NCBI RefSeq assembly: GCF_044793635.1
Contig: NZ_CP084992.1
Span: 3,224,001 to 3,288,000 of the forward strand
Reading direction: 5' to 3'
DNA: 64,000 bases
Source: Virgibacillus_F necropolis_A
Lineage (GTDB): Bacteria > Bacillota > Bacilli > Bacillales > Amphibacillaceae
Below are positions 8,330-17,090 of this stretch, in pieces. The notes under the pieces are model-generated. The model saw only the letters and a program-made list of their open reading frames with translations. It had not been told where the DNA came from and searched no databases. Each line of letters starts with the position of its first letter. The stretch's first letter is position 1. Made by a program: the position numbers and the translations under genes.

Positions 8330-9241
8330 ATGACCTTAACCACCCAGCAAAAGGAAAGGTTTCTTCCGGTAACAACAGATCCTCAGCGTCTCAACACCAT
8401 TATTTCTAAGCTTTCGGAAACAAAGAGAAAACTAGAGAAAGACGATAAAGTTTATTATGATGATGAAAAAGATAAGCAAACAATCGAGCAATATTATCGT
8501 AGCATTGATTTTGAAAAGTTAAATGATGATGACTTAACACAGCTTCTCAAAGAAACGCATACGAACAAATTAAGGTATGATCCAAGTGAGTATGTTTATC
8601 CTTGGGTTGATTTACGGCCAGACGGAAATCTGGTCAGTATTTATTCTGGGCAAAAACGTGAAGCGGAAGATGTTATTAAAGAAGACCATGAAACTTCTTT
8701 AAAACGAGAACAAGAGGCCGAGAAGGCAGTGGATGCAGATAAAGATCAAGATCAAGTAAATGACCAGCTTGCGCAAATTGAAAATGATTTCAAATATAAC
8801 TGCGAACATTCTGTGCCACAATCCTGGTTCAATGAACAAGAGCCGATGCGCGGCGATCTACATCACTTATTTACGTGTGATCCTGTTTGTAATTCAATTA
8901 GAAGCAATTATCCTTACCATGACTTTACCAATTATGCCCCGGAAAAGCTAAAAGTCAATCGGATTGAAGAGGCTTGTGGCAAAGCGGACGAGGAACTATT
9001 TGAACCTGAATATGGTAAGGGAACTGTCGCCAGGGCCATGTTGTATTTTTTAGTAAGGTATCCTGACCAAATTGAACAGACTTATAAGGAAGAAATCGAC
9101 ACAAAGCTTTTACTAAATTGGCATCATAGTTTTCCGCCAAACATTTATGAAAAGCACCGTAATCAAGCTATCTTTGAAATTCAGGGAAACCGAAACCCGT
9201 TCATTGATTTCCCTGAGAAAGTGAACCTTTTGCCTAAATAA
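8330..9241 (+). CDS. Endonuclease I (EndA/Bsn)-family nuclease
   Basis: The start is set at ATG 8330, 7 nt after AAGGAGG. The ORF could extend to 8297 but without signals. The 303-residue protein contains the Endonuclease_1 core: CEHSVPQSWF, then GDLHHLFTCDPVCNSIRSNYPY, the beta-beta-alpha metal His motif that cleaves DNA or RNA nonspecifically. Bacillus Bsn and Vibrio EndA are secreted, but I see no signal peptide here. The protein may be cytoplasmic or exported by another route. The first 120 residues are charged and coiled. Confidence 0.85.
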   Translation: MTLTTQQKERFLPVTTDPQRLNTIISKLSETKRKLEKDDKVYYDDEKDKQTIEQYYRSIDFEKLNDDDLTQLLKETHTNKLRYDPSEYVYPWVDLRPDGNLVSIYSGQKREAEDVIKEDHETSLKREQEAEKAVDADKDQDQVNDQLAQIENDFKYNCEHSVPQSWFNEQEPMRGDLHHLFTCDPVCNSIRSNYPYHDFTNYAPEKLKVNRIEEACGKADEELFEPEYGKGTVARAMLYFLVRYPDQIEQTYKEEIDTKLLLNWHHSFPPNIYEKHRNQAIFEIQGNRNPFIDFPEKVNLLPK

Positions 9242-9248
9242 ATAAACA

Positions 9249-9953
9249 CTACTTATACAAAAACAATTGTATTTTTTCATTATTATCAATGGTTGCGAGC
9301 AATACTTCGTTTACCATTACGTTATTGGTTGTTTTTAGTTTGTTTTCCAACCATTGTTCATCTTTTCCCAGCTTGCTTAACTCGTTGTAATTAATTTTTC
9401 GTTCTTTAATGATTGTCTTCGGAAAATTAAAAGGCTGTATGGTGGAAGTTAAATTTGAATGGGTGATTGGCTGATGGTGAGGATATAAGAAAATTGATAT
9501 CGTTCCTCCAGGCTCCCATAGTGCAAGTGCAACCTTTTGTATATCTTCCGTTTTTTCCTTTCGTAATTCAGATAAAAGAAAATCAATTGAAATTCTTGCT
9601 TTCGTTAAATTTTTGTAATCAATTTTCCCATTCTCTATAAGGGGAATGGGAGGAGGATTAAATATTTTTCTAAGTGTGTCCCACCGTAAGCTCAAAAATA
9701 CTCCGGTTATGTATAAGATAACTAATACGCTCATGGTAATCATCGAACCTTTTAGTCCTAATCCCTCATCTGACAAGGGGTGGGCAATAATGTTTCCTAA
9801 TAGTAATGCAATGACAAAATCAAGAAATCTTAATTGTGATATCGAACGCTGTCCCATGATTTTAGCCGCTAATACTAAAAAAAAGAAACCGACAATCGCT
9901 CTCAGTATCCACTGTATAACGCTAAGAGATTCTTGGCCAATAAAGAAATCCAT
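9249..9953 (-). CDS. DUF421 membrane protein (YetF/YdfS type)
   Basis: About 234 residues: three N-terminal membrane helices containing the family signature AAKIMGQRSISQLRFLDFVIALLLGN, then a cytoplasmic alpha/beta domain with NLTKARISIDFLLSELR. ATG 9953 is chosen over GTG 9962 because AGGACGTG then lies at the proper distance. DUF421 proteins are frequent in spore formers, and some influence spore or cell-surface properties. A second member lies at 12366-13061. No operon partner is seen. Confidence 0.9.
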   Translation of the reverse strand: MDFFIGQESLSVIQWILRAIVGFFFLVLAAKIMGQRSISQLRFLDFVIALLLGNIIAHPLSDEGLGLKGSMITMSVLVILYITGVFLSLRWDTLRKIFNPPPIPLIENGKIDYKNLTKARISIDFLLSELRKEKTEDIQKVALALWEPGGTISIFLYPHHQPITHSNLTSTIQPFNFPKTIIKERKINYNELSKLGKDEQWLENKLKTTNNVMVNEVLLATIDNNEKIQLFLYK

Positions 9954-10042
9954 GAAATTCACGTCCTAGTCTTTATAAAAGTATCTACAATCACTACTTT
10001 TGAGCATTTTTATTGTGTCCCTAAACGAATATAGATATGCTA

Positions 10043-10072
10043 TTGACAACAAGTAGGAAAAAGAGTTATAAT
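10043..10072 (+). promoter_or_regulatory. SigA-type promoter of mhqR
   Basis: A perfect -35 (TTGACA, 10043-10048) and a perfect -10 (TATAAT, 10067-10072) are separated by 18 bp. The MhqR operator starts at the last bases of the -10. Confidence 0.85.
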
Positions 10073-10092
10073 TATCTCGAATTCGAGATAAT
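10071..10092 (+). promoter_or_regulatory. MhqR-type operator, perfect 22-bp palindrome
   Basis: The bases ATTATCTCGAA are followed directly by their exact inverse. This matches the MhqR box known from B. subtilis (TATCTCGAA-TTCGAGATA). It overlaps the -10 and covers the likely transcription start, so binding would repress mhqR. Quinones and catechols are expected to relieve repression. Confidence 0.88.
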
Positions 10093-10112
10093 GAAAGTAA
10101 GGATTGATAAAA

Positions 10113-10568
10113 ATGGATTCAACAAAAAATTTCAATGATGAAAGTGATTTGTCCTTAAAATTATTTGTTGTTTTATCGCGTGCATTACAAGCGATTGAAA
10201 AACAGTCTGTCGCAAATATAAAGAGTCATGGGCTTAATCTTACAGAGTTTGCCGTTCTTGAGTTGTTATTTAATAAAGGTGAGCAACCCATCCAAAAAAT
10301 CCGTCATAAAGTATTGCTTGCTAGTAGCAGTATTACTTATGTGGTTGATAAGCTGGAAGAGAGAAAGTATATCGAAAGAAAAGCATGTCCAACAGATCGT
10401 CGTGTCACATTTGCTGCCCTGACGCCTAAAGGAAAAGAACTAATGGACGAAATTTTTCCTCAACACAGGGAAGCATTGAATGAGATATTAGGTGGCCTTG
10501 ATTCTGATGAAAAGAAAGCAACGATTGAACAGTTAAAAAAATTAGGCCTTTACGCACAAAGGTTATAA
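10113..10568 (+). CDS. mhqR: MarR-family repressor MhqR
   Basis: This 151-residue winged-helix MarR protein has a recognition region KVLLASSSITYVVDKLEERKYIERK and the wing ACPTDRRVTFAALTPKG. The ATG at 10113, 9 nt after AAGGA, is preferred to TTG 10104. The perfect MhqR box in its own promoter, and a ring-cleaving dioxygenase plus a flavin reductase downstream, identify it as the regulator of catechol and quinone stress. In B. subtilis MhqR controls dioxygenases and azoreductases, and the same logic is visible here. Confidence 0.88.
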   Translation: MDSTKNFNDESDLSLKLFVVLSRALQAIEKQSVANIKSHGLNLTEFAVLELLFNKGEQPIQKIRHKVLLASSSITYVVDKLEERKYIERKACPTDRRVTFAALTPKGKELMDEIFPQHREALNEILGGLDSDEKKATIEQLKKLGLYAQRL

Positions 10569-10575
10569 TTTTTTA

Positions 10576-10602
10576 TATAATATCTCGAATTAATAATATA
10601 TG
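10576..10602 (+). promoter_or_regulatory. -10 element and partial MhqR operator before the dioxygenase gene
   Basis: TATAAT at 10576-10581 runs into TATCTCGAATT at 10581-10591, the same promoter-operator fusion seen before mhqR. The right half of the palindrome is degenerate here (TAATAATATA). Confidence 0.6.
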
Positions 10603-10631
10603 AATTGGAACTATAATTAGGAGGAATTAAA

Positions 10632-11609
10632 ATGGAGTTAAAAGGAATTCACCATGTTTCTGCTATTACAGCAAATGCGAAAGAGAACTATCACTTTTAT
10701 ACAGAAATATTAGGAATGCGCTTGGTTAAGAAATCAATAAATCAAGATGATACATCTGTCTATCACTTATTTTATGCAGACGAAGTTGGGAATCCTGGTA
10801 CCGATCTAACTTTTTTTGAAATACCGAATGCTGGAACAACTTATCAAGGAACCAGCAGTATTTCAGGAACTTCATTACGTGTTCCAAACGATGCTGCATT
10901 AGCATATTGGCAAGACCGGTTAAATGAATACAAGGTTGATCATGACGGAGTTACTAAACAGGGGGAACGAAATGTGATTTATTTTCGCGATCCTGAAGGG
11001 CAACGATTAACGCTAATTTCAGATGAAACCAATACGGGTGTTAAAGGCGGGAAAGTTTGGGAGCGCAGTAGTGTTCCAGTGGATAAGGGTATTGTTGGAC
11101 TTGGACCTGTTAAATTAACCGTCCAGAACGCAGCACCAACGATTACCATTTTAACAAAAGTTCTAACATTTAAGCAGGTAGGCAGCTATCCATCTCCAGT
11201 AAACGGTCAAGAGGATATCCTTGTTTTTGCTACTGGTGAAGGTGGCACAGGAGCAGAGGTTCATGTGGAAGTAAGGACTGATTTACCAAGAGAAAGACCT
11301 GGACGGGGAAGTGTACATCATGTTTCATTCCGTGTGGATAACCTGGAGGAATTAGAACAATGGAGAGACCGTTTGGAAGAATTCCGGTTACCTAATTCAG
11401 GGCTTGTTGAACGTTTTTACTTTAAAGCACTTTATTTTAGAGAACCAAATGGAATATTGTTCGAGCTTTCAACAGATGGACCTGGATTCGCAACAGACGA
11501 AGATATTGAATTTCTAGGAGAATCCTTGGCGCTACCACCATTTTTTGAAGATCAACGTGAACAAATTGAAGCAAGGTTGAAACCCTTAAATACAGAGACA
11601 TCACACTAA
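10632..11609 (+). CDS. Ring-cleaving dioxygenase, glyoxalase fold (MhqA/MhqO type)
   Basis: This 325-residue protein is made of paired vicinal-oxygen-chelate modules. The first begins IHHVSAITANAKENYHFYTEILGMRLVKK and the third carries VHHVSFRVDN and YFREPNGILFELSTDGPGF, giving the His/His/Glu iron site. Homologues cleave catechol- or hydroquinone-type rings and are induced by quinone stress. It has its own AGGAGG. It follows mhqR with an intervening promoter and partial operator, and is therefore probably under MhqR control. A role in the distant meta-cleavage clusters is possible but not shown. Confidence 0.85.
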   Translation: MELKGIHHVSAITANAKENYHFYTEILGMRLVKKSINQDDTSVYHLFYADEVGNPGTDLTFFEIPNAGTTYQGTSSISGTSLRVPNDAALAYWQDRLNEYKVDHDGVTKQGERNVIYFRDPEGQRLTLISDETNTGVKGGKVWERSSVPVDKGIVGLGPVKLTVQNAAPTITILTKVLTFKQVGSYPSPVNGQEDILVFATGEGGTGAEVHVEVRTDLPRERPGRGSVHHVSFRVDNLEELEQWRDRLEEFRLPNSGLVERFYFKALYFREPNGILFELSTDGPGFATDEDIEFLGESLALPPFFEDQREQIEARLKPLNTETSH

Positions 11610-11716
11610 ATAAAGGTTAATTACTTTTAGGGGGTGGTTGGGGGAAATACGAAATGTGAACTAGTCATGTTCAACCATATAAATTAATAATAAAAAATAG
11701 GAAAGAGGAATTTATT

Positions 11717-12295
11717 ATGTTAAAAATAGGAATTGTTTTAGGTAGTGTACGTCAAGGTCGTAATGGAGAAGCAGTCGCTAAGTGGACATACGATTTCGCA
11801 ACAAATCGTAATGATGCTGATGTAGAATATGAAATTGTGGATCTTGCTGACTACAGCCTACCAATGCTAGGTGCAGAAGTACCAGAAGCACAACAAGAAG
11901 AAGCAGTAGCAGCTATCAAAGCTTGGTCAGAAAAAATAGCTTCTTTTGACGGCTATATCTTTTTAGCACCAGAATATAACCATGCAGTAGGCGGAGCATT
12001 TAAAAATGCGCTTGACTACTTAAATCCAGAGGTAAACAACAAGGCTGCTGGATTTGTAGGTTATGGTAGTCTAGGTGGAACTCGTGCACATGAAAATCTA
12101 CGCCTAATCTTAGGTGAGCTTCAAGTTGCAGACGTGCGTACAGCAGTTAACTTCTCGTTAATGACTGATTTTGTAAACATGAGCGAATTCAAACCAGCTG
12201 AATACCATGCAGCTAATGCTAACGAAATGCTTGATCAAGTTATCGCATGGAGCGGTGCATTAAAAACAGTAAGAGTAGAAAAAGCTACCGTATAA
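11717..12295 (+). CDS. NAD(P)H-dependent FMN reductase / quinone reductase
   Basis: This 192-residue flavodoxin-fold protein has the FMN phosphate loop GSVRQGRNGEAVAKW (9-23) and the LAPEYNHAVGGAFKNALDYL segment (about 85-104) of the NADPH-dependent FMN reductase family. Such enzymes reduce quinones or azo compounds by two electrons, which fits its place after mhqR and the dioxygenase. It is 107 nt downstream with its own GAAAGAGG site. I see no MhqR box directly before it, so it may be cotranscribed. Confidence 0.88.
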   Translation: MLKIGIVLGSVRQGRNGEAVAKWTYDFATNRNDADVEYEIVDLADYSLPMLGAEVPEAQQEEAVAAIKAWSEKIASFDGYIFLAPEYNHAVGGAFKNALDYLNPEVNNKAAGFVGYGSLGGTRAHENLRLILGELQVADVRTAVNFSLMTDFVNMSEFKPAEYHAANANEMLDQVIAWSGALKTVRVEKATV

Positions 12296-12306
12296 ATATA
12301 GTAAAA

Positions 12307-12345
12307 AAATCCTCCAACCACGTGTGTGGTTGGGGGATTTAGCTT
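12307..12345 (+). terminator. Bidirectional terminator between the FMN reductase and DUF421 genes
   Basis: A 15-bp stem (12307-12321 with 12326-12340, one G-U pair) with a GTGT loop is followed by CTTTTT. On the minus strand the stem runs into seven T residues, so it also serves the converging DUF421 gene. Confidence 0.85.
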
Positions 12346-12365
12346 TTTAAGGGTCCAAATGTTCA

Positions 12366-13061
12366 CTACCTCTTTACAAAGGGCAGCACAAACAAGTCAT
12401 GTCCTTCAATCCATTCAGCATAAAACACATCACGCACTGTTTTTATCTCATGCTTCGTTAATTCATGCTTAAGCCATTCTTCTGTTAGGTTGGCACTTTT
12501 TAGATTATCCCAGATAACTTCACCGTCATTAATTAGTGTGATAGCAAGGCGGATGGCTTCTGGCTGCAGGTTCAAATCATTCCTAGTGGGCGTTTGAAAA
12601 GCAGATTTTTTCAAAACAGAAACAGTACCATCTGTTTCTAATATTGCATATTGAACCTCTTGAATTGAAAAGGCATCCTTTGAGCGAAGCATATGCTGAA
12701 GTTGGTTAATGTCCAAATTGCTTTTCTTCATCTCTTCTCGTATTAGTTTTCCTTGGTGAATGATAATCGATGGTTGGCCTTCTAATAACCCGCGTGTACC
12801 TTTAAATTTTTGAGTGATAATCTCAGTTAGATAAAGGATTAAACCCCAAAGAACAATTGCGAAACCGATTTCAAGTATTCCCTTCTCATCGTCAAAAAGT
12901 GCGTTACCAACAAGCTCTCCAAGGACTAGGGCTGCGATAAAGTCAAACGGTGTAAGTTGTGTTATTTGGGTTTTACCCAATACCTTGGTAAGTAAAAATA
13001 AAGCAACAAAACCAAACAATGATTCAAGGAAAATTGGCATTAGATGATCCATGTAAGACAA
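12366..13061 (-). CDS. DUF421 membrane protein (second copy)
   Basis: This 231-residue paralogue of the 9249-9953 protein has three N-terminal helices with LLTKVLGKTQITQLTPFDFIAALVLGELVGN, then the cytoplasmic domain with GKLIREEMKKSNLDINQLQHMLR. It starts at ATG 13061 after AAGGGG. It is transcribed away from the yjc cluster's terminator and is monocistronic. The function of the family is not well defined. Confidence 0.9.
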   Translation of the reverse strand: MSYMDHLMPIFLESLFGFVALFLLTKVLGKTQITQLTPFDFIAALVLGELVGNALFDDEKGILEIGFAIVLWGLILYLTEIITQKFKGTRGLLEGQPSIIIHQGKLIREEMKKSNLDINQLQHMLRSKDAFSIQEVQYAILETDGTVSVLKKSAFQTPTRNDLNLQPEAIRLAITLINDGEVIWDNLKSANLTEEWLKHELTKHEIKTVRDVFYAEWIEGHDLFVLPFVKR

Positions 13062-13119
13062 CCCCTTTTTTGCACATATCTTAGATTAGGATGTCCATAA
13101 ATCAAAATTTAATTACATA

Positions 13120-13164
13120 GAAAAATGCCAGCTTGTGGACCGTGAAGTCCAGCAAACTGGCATT
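13120..13164 (-). terminator. Terminator of the yjcHGF cluster
   Basis: AATGCCAG...CTGGCATT arms (about 13122-13130 and 13154-13163), with an inner GCTTGTGGAC/GTCCAGC stem, form a strong hairpin downstream of yjcF on the minus strand. Confidence 0.7.
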
Positions 13165-13165
13165 A

Positions 13166-13588
13166 TTATAAATCCTTTATCATTGTCACATGTGGTATAC
13201 CAGCGTCCATAAATTCACCAGATACAGTTTCATATCCTAGGCGCTGATAAAATTCTTCCGCATGTGTTTGTGCATTTAATTTGGCTTTTTCAAAACCGTT
13301 ATTCTTTATTTCGAATTCCATTCGCTGTATGATCATTTTCCCATAGGATTTACCCCGTTCGGTATCTAATACACAGATACGCTCCAGTTTTCCATAGGAA
13401 TCGACGAACCTCAGTCGACTCGCAGCGATAGGAACTTCATTTACATATCCAACAAAATGATTAGCTTCTTTGTCGTATTCGTCGAGTTCCTCTTCAGGAG
13501 GGACTTTTTGTTCTTCTACAAACACAACGGTACGAACATGGTAAGCTTGTTCAAGTTCTCCGTTTGTTTCTACTTGCTTAATATCCAT
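13166..13588 (-). CDS. yjcF: GNAT-family N-acetyltransferase YjcF
   Basis: This 140-residue acetyltransferase has the acetyl-CoA loop ERGKSYGKMIIQRME near residue 80, preceded by the VFVEEQKVPPEEELDEYD segment typical of the YjcF/ElaA-like group. Its start codon directly follows the yjcG stop, so the two are translationally coupled. The order yjcH-yjcG-yjcF is the same as in Bacillus subtilis. The acceptor substrate is unknown. Confidence 0.9.
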   Translation of the reverse strand: MDIKQVETNGELEQAYHVRTVVFVEEQKVPPEEELDEYDKEANHFVGYVNEVPIAASRLRFVDSYGKLERICVLDTERGKSYGKMIIQRMEFEIKNNGFEKAKLNAQTHAEEFYQRLGYETVSGEFMDAGIPHVTMIKDL

Positions 13589-14104
13589 TTATTCATCTTT
13601 TCCAAACACAAAAGATTCATAAACGGTCCATGAACCATTTTCAAGCTGATACATCAGTTGGAAACGATCAATTTGATCTTCTAACTGGGTATCTTTCATT
13701 TGCAGGCTACCATAGACATCTGCATACTCCTGGTCAGATAGCTTTTGTGCGATTGTAATATGAGGAACAAATGCGTATTCCTTATTATCCGGGAATTTAC
13801 CTGACTGCAGCTTTTCAAATAAATGCACGATTTCCTGTGATGCTTCTACCTTCATGTAGATTGTGTTTGTTACAGGTGCAAATGTGCTGACTTTGTTAAC
13901 ATTTATTGTAAGTGGAGAAGTTTCTTTCGCGATTGCTCTTAAATCAGGAATGAGCTTATGAATCGTTTCATCATCTGCTTCAAATGCTTCTTTTATTGTG
14001 ATATGCGGTGGAATTAATGAGTAATGCGGGTCATACCGCTTCCTTAATGCGTTTGCTTTATCTTGAACAGGTTTTGATGGAAATATTACAATACCATATT
14101 TCAT
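13589..14104 (-). CDS. yjcG: 2'-5' RNA ligase-superfamily protein YjcG
   Basis: This 171-residue two-H phosphoesterase has its two HxT motifs in PPHITIKEAF (about residue 35) and VPHITIAQKL (about residue 117). The fold hydrolyses or ligates 2',5' or cyclic phosphodiesters in RNA or nucleotides. The Bacillus protein has no firmly assigned substrate. ATG 14104 follows AGGAGG by 7 nt. It sits between yjcH and yjcF, with about 150 bp and a likely separate promoter after yjcH. Confidence 0.92.
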   Translation of the reverse strand: MKYGIVIFPSKPVQDKANALRKRYDPHYSLIPPHITIKEAFEADDETIHKLIPDLRAIAKETSPLTINVNKVSTFAPVTNTIYMKVEASQEIVHLFEKLQSGKFPDNKEYAFVPHITIAQKLSDQEYADVYGSLQMKDTQLEDQIDRFQLMYQLENGSWTVYESFVFGKDE

Positions 14105-14256
14105 AGTTAAACCTCCTAGTTATATTTTTGCGTATATTACTATAATGATGTGAATCTGCTAGATCATAGTTGTGGTAGATTTGTATAAGATTTACTCTTT
14201 ATTATAACAAATATAGAAGAAAAATGGTGAAAAAATTGTTACATTTTTCTAAAAAG

Positions 14257-14979
14257 TTAATTAAACATGGATGTCAACGCACGTTTTAGATCTTTTTGCC
14301 ATGCCTTCCATGTATGTTCACCCTCTAGCTCATGGTAAATATAGCTAACACCTGTTTCTTCCAAAAGTTGATTTAGCGCACGATTAGGTGCGAGGAAGTC
14401 TTCTTTCGTACCAGCTGTCGTGTCAACTTCGGTTTCATCAAGACCAATCGTATGGTAAATATCGATGGAATGAATATCTTTCGCATTTCTAACCGCATCC
14501 ATCACTTTTTCATCCACATATGGTGACTGCATAATAACTTTTCCAAATGTATATGGATAGCGTAGAGCCGTCATCAATGCGAGCGTACCTGCAAGTGAAT
14601 CACCCATTAATGAACGGGATTGCCCCATATGGTAGGTAGGGAGTAAATCATCGAGAAGCGGCACAACCTCATATACTAAAAACTTGATATAGGCATCCTG
14701 TTTCTCGCCACTTGGATGATATTTTTCCTTACGATCATATTTGTCATTATAGTGAATCCCTACGAAAACGGTATTCTCGATTTCTTCATTCGCATGCAGG
14801 CGGTCACTAAGCGTTGCTGCTCTTCCAAGCTGATAATAATCATTCCCATCCTGCATAATGCAAATATGATATTTATAAAGTGGGGAAAATGATTCTGGCT
14901 GATATATTTTTAAAGTCATTACTTCGTCTAAGTATTTACTATCGATTTTTTCTTCGACCATTGTTCCTTTTCTTCCCAT
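14257..14979 (-). CDS. yjcH: Esterase-like alpha/beta hydrolase YjcH
   Basis: About 240 residues of an esterase D/enterochelin esterase-type hydrolase: LMGDSLAGTLAL supplies the nucleophile elbow, and a late ELEGEHTWKAW gives the catalytic His. GAGGTG followed by 6 nt and ATG sets the start at 14979. The apparent extension to 14988 begins with the GTG inside that ribosome binding site. It precedes yjcG and yjcF on the same strand. Confidence 0.88.
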   Translation of the reverse strand: MGRKGTMVEEKIDSKYLDEVMTLKIYQPESFSPLYKYHICIMQDGNDYYQLGRAATLSDRLHANEEIENTVFVGIHYNDKYDRKEKYHPSGEKQDAYIKFLVYEVVPLLDDLLPTYHMGQSRSLMGDSLAGTLALMTALRYPYTFGKVIMQSPYVDEKVMDAVRNAKDIHSIDIYHTIGLDETEVDTTAGTKEDFLAPNRALNQLLEETGVSYIYHELEGEHTWKAWQKDLKRALTSMFN

Positions 14980-15116
14980 GGTGTACACCTCGTTTGTCTT
15001 TTTTTTGGGTGCCTGTCACTTCCCGAATTTTGTCGAATTGCTGATGTTTCCTGGGTTTCATAAAGTAGTTCATGTATATCTTATCATGGAGGGCTGGAAT
15101 TTTCTATATAAATAGT

Positions 15117-15270
15117 TTAGCCACGTCCAGCTACAGCGCCTAGCGACTAGTGGACTTCCTTCCCAGTCACTTCGATAAGTCAAGCACAAAAGAAATACAC
15201 TTTTGGCTATCCTTTATCTCGAACAGGTCAGTCTAGTCCATACGTCGCTAAACAGGCGCCTCCGCTTTTG
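15117..15270. repeat. Bacillaceae GC-rich hairpin repeat (CCAGCTACAGCGCC type)
   Basis: This stretch begins CGTCCAGCTACAGCGCCTAG and ends GCTAAACAGGCGCCTCCGCT. Its ends pair (AGCGCCTAGCGAC with GTCGCTAAACAGGCGC) over a loop of about 100 nt. Repeats of this pattern are common between genes in Bacillus-related genomes. It lies downstream of the ABC exporter operon and differs from the MITE family elsewhere in the window. I found no target duplication. Confidence 0.6.
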
Positions 15271-15275
15271 CAACG

Positions 15276-17090
15276 TTAAATTTCTGTTAACTGCCCCTGA
15301 AACAGATTGTAGTAGTGACTTTTGTTCTGAATCAATTCACTGTGGCTGCCTTTTTCAATAATCTTCCCATGCTCCAGCATGATAATCTTATCTGCTTCTT
15401 GAATCGTGTTTAATCGATGGGCAATTACGAAGCTTGTTCTACCATGCATCAAACGTTTCAGCGCATCTTGAATCGTAACCTCGGTAATCGTATCAATGTT
15501 ACTTGTCGCTTCATCTAAAATTAGGATGGAAGGGTCAGCTAACAATGCGCGTGCGATGGTCAACAGCTGTTTCTGTCCCTGACTAATACCGCTTCCTTCC
15601 TGATCTAAGACAGTTCGATACTTATTAGGCAAACGCTCTATAAAGTCATGGGCATTCGCATTTTTTGCGGCCTCAATTACTTCCGCATCTGTTGCATCCA
15701 ATCGTCCGTAACGAATGTTTTCCATAATGGTTCCTTTAAATAGGAAGGAATCCTGTAAAACAAACCCCATATGCTGACGCAGGCTGGACCGTTTAATGTC
15801 TTTAATATCGACGTTATCGAGTGTGATTTTTCCCGCATCATAATTGTAAAAACGTGCGATTAAATTAATGATCGTCGTTTTTCCTGCACCCGTATGACCT
15901 ACAAACGCAACAGTTTCGCCGGGGCTTGCTTCGAAGGTGATATGATTCAAAATGGGTGTGTCTTCATAACCAAATGACACATCGTTGAACATCACATGGC
16001 CCGTTGTTTCTGGCAAAACTTCCGCAGCTTGTTCATCTGTTTCTTCTTGATTCTCATCCATTACATTAAAAACCCGTTCGGCACCAGCAACAGCGGATAA
16101 TAAGATATTAAACTGGTTGGAGAGCTCATTCAATGGACGGGTAAACTGTCGCGCGTATTCAGTGAAAATAACAATGACACCAACTGTGATGATATTTTCA
16201 ACAGCAAGAATGCCCCCAACTAAGGCAATCAAGGCAAAACTAAGGAAGTTCAACATGTTCATGACTTTTGGAATGAAGCCGGAAATCGTCATTGCCCAAA
16301 ATCCGGTATGGCGAAGCTTTTTATTTCGTTCTTCAAATTCACCAATCACACGATCTTCCTGGGAAAAAGTTTTAACAACATGCTGCCCAGAAACAGTTTC
16401 CTCTACATAGCCGTTCAATTCCCCTAAATCGCGTTGCTGCAACTTATACAATGGTCCAGTACGCTTGGTAATCCACTTCATTCCAATGTACATGAGCGGA
16501 ACAATTGTCATGGTAACCGCAGTAAGCAGGGGACTTAAGATTAGCATCACAACAACGGTACCAACGAGTGTCAGGATACTTGAAAAAATTTGGATCACCG
16601 ATTGGTTCAACGTGTTATTAATATTATCAATATCATTTGTAATCCGACTCATCAATTCCCCATGCTGCCGTTTGTCAAAGTAAGATATCGGCAAACGATG
16701 AAATTGCTTAAACAAATTCTCCCGTAAAGAATAAACCGTATTCTGGGCAATCCCGACCATCCAATAATTTTGCAGGAAGATCGAGAGGGAGTGGAACAGG
16801 TATATAAATACCAGCCATACCAAAAGCATGACAAGTCCAGCATTATTTTGCGTGACAATGTAATCATCAATTGCCATCCCAACTAAATAAGTACCTAGCA
16901 GGGCAAGACCAGAGCTCATCACCACAGCAAGAATCACAAGGCTTAGCGTGATTTTATCACGGAAAAGATAGGACCAAATGCGTTTAATCGTCCCAGCAGT
17001 ATTTCGGGCTTTACTTGATTTTTTACTTGCTATGTTATCGATTGGAATGCGTTCGTGTTGAAAAGGTTCTATTAGTTGTTTAATTGGCAT
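15276..17090 (-). CDS. Heterodimeric ABC exporter, subunit with catalytic Glu
   Basis: About 604 residues: a six-helix exporter domain followed by a nucleotide-binding domain. The Walker A is GHTGAGKT and the Walker B ILILDEATS retains the catalytic Glu, but the signature motif is degenerate (ISQGQKQLL). ATG 17090 with AAAGGAG is chosen over 17177. It overlaps the stop of the upstream subunit gene by 11 nt, indicating coupling. The pair resembles YfiB-YfiC/BmrCD/LmrCD drug exporters. The substrate is unknown. Confidence 0.9.
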   Translation of the reverse strand: MPIKQLIEPFQHERIPIDNIASKKSSKARNTAGTIKRIWSYLFRDKITLSLVILAVVMSSGLALLGTYLVGMAIDDYIVTQNNAGLVMLLVWLVFIYLFHSLSIFLQNYWMVGIAQNTVYSLRENLFKQFHRLPISYFDKRQHGELMSRITNDIDNINNTLNQSVIQIFSSILTLVGTVVVMLILSPLLTAVTMTIVPLMYIGMKWITKRTGPLYKLQQRDLGELNGYVEETVSGQHVVKTFSQEDRVIGEFEERNKKLRHTGFWAMTISGFIPKVMNMLNFLSFALIALVGGILAVENIITVGVIVIFTEYARQFTRPLNELSNQFNILLSAVAGAERVFNVMDENQEETDEQAAEVLPETTGHVMFNDVSFGYEDTPILNHITFEASPGETVAFVGHTGAGKTTIINLIARFYNYDAGKITLDNVDIKDIKRSSLRQHMGFVLQDSFLFKGTIMENIRYGRLDATDAEVIEAAKNANAHDFIERLPNKYRTVLDQEGSGISQGQKQLLTIARALLADPSILILDEATSNIDTITEVTIQDALKRLMHGRTSFVIAHRLNTIQEADKIIMLEHGKIIEKGSHSELIQNKSHYYNLFQGQLTEI

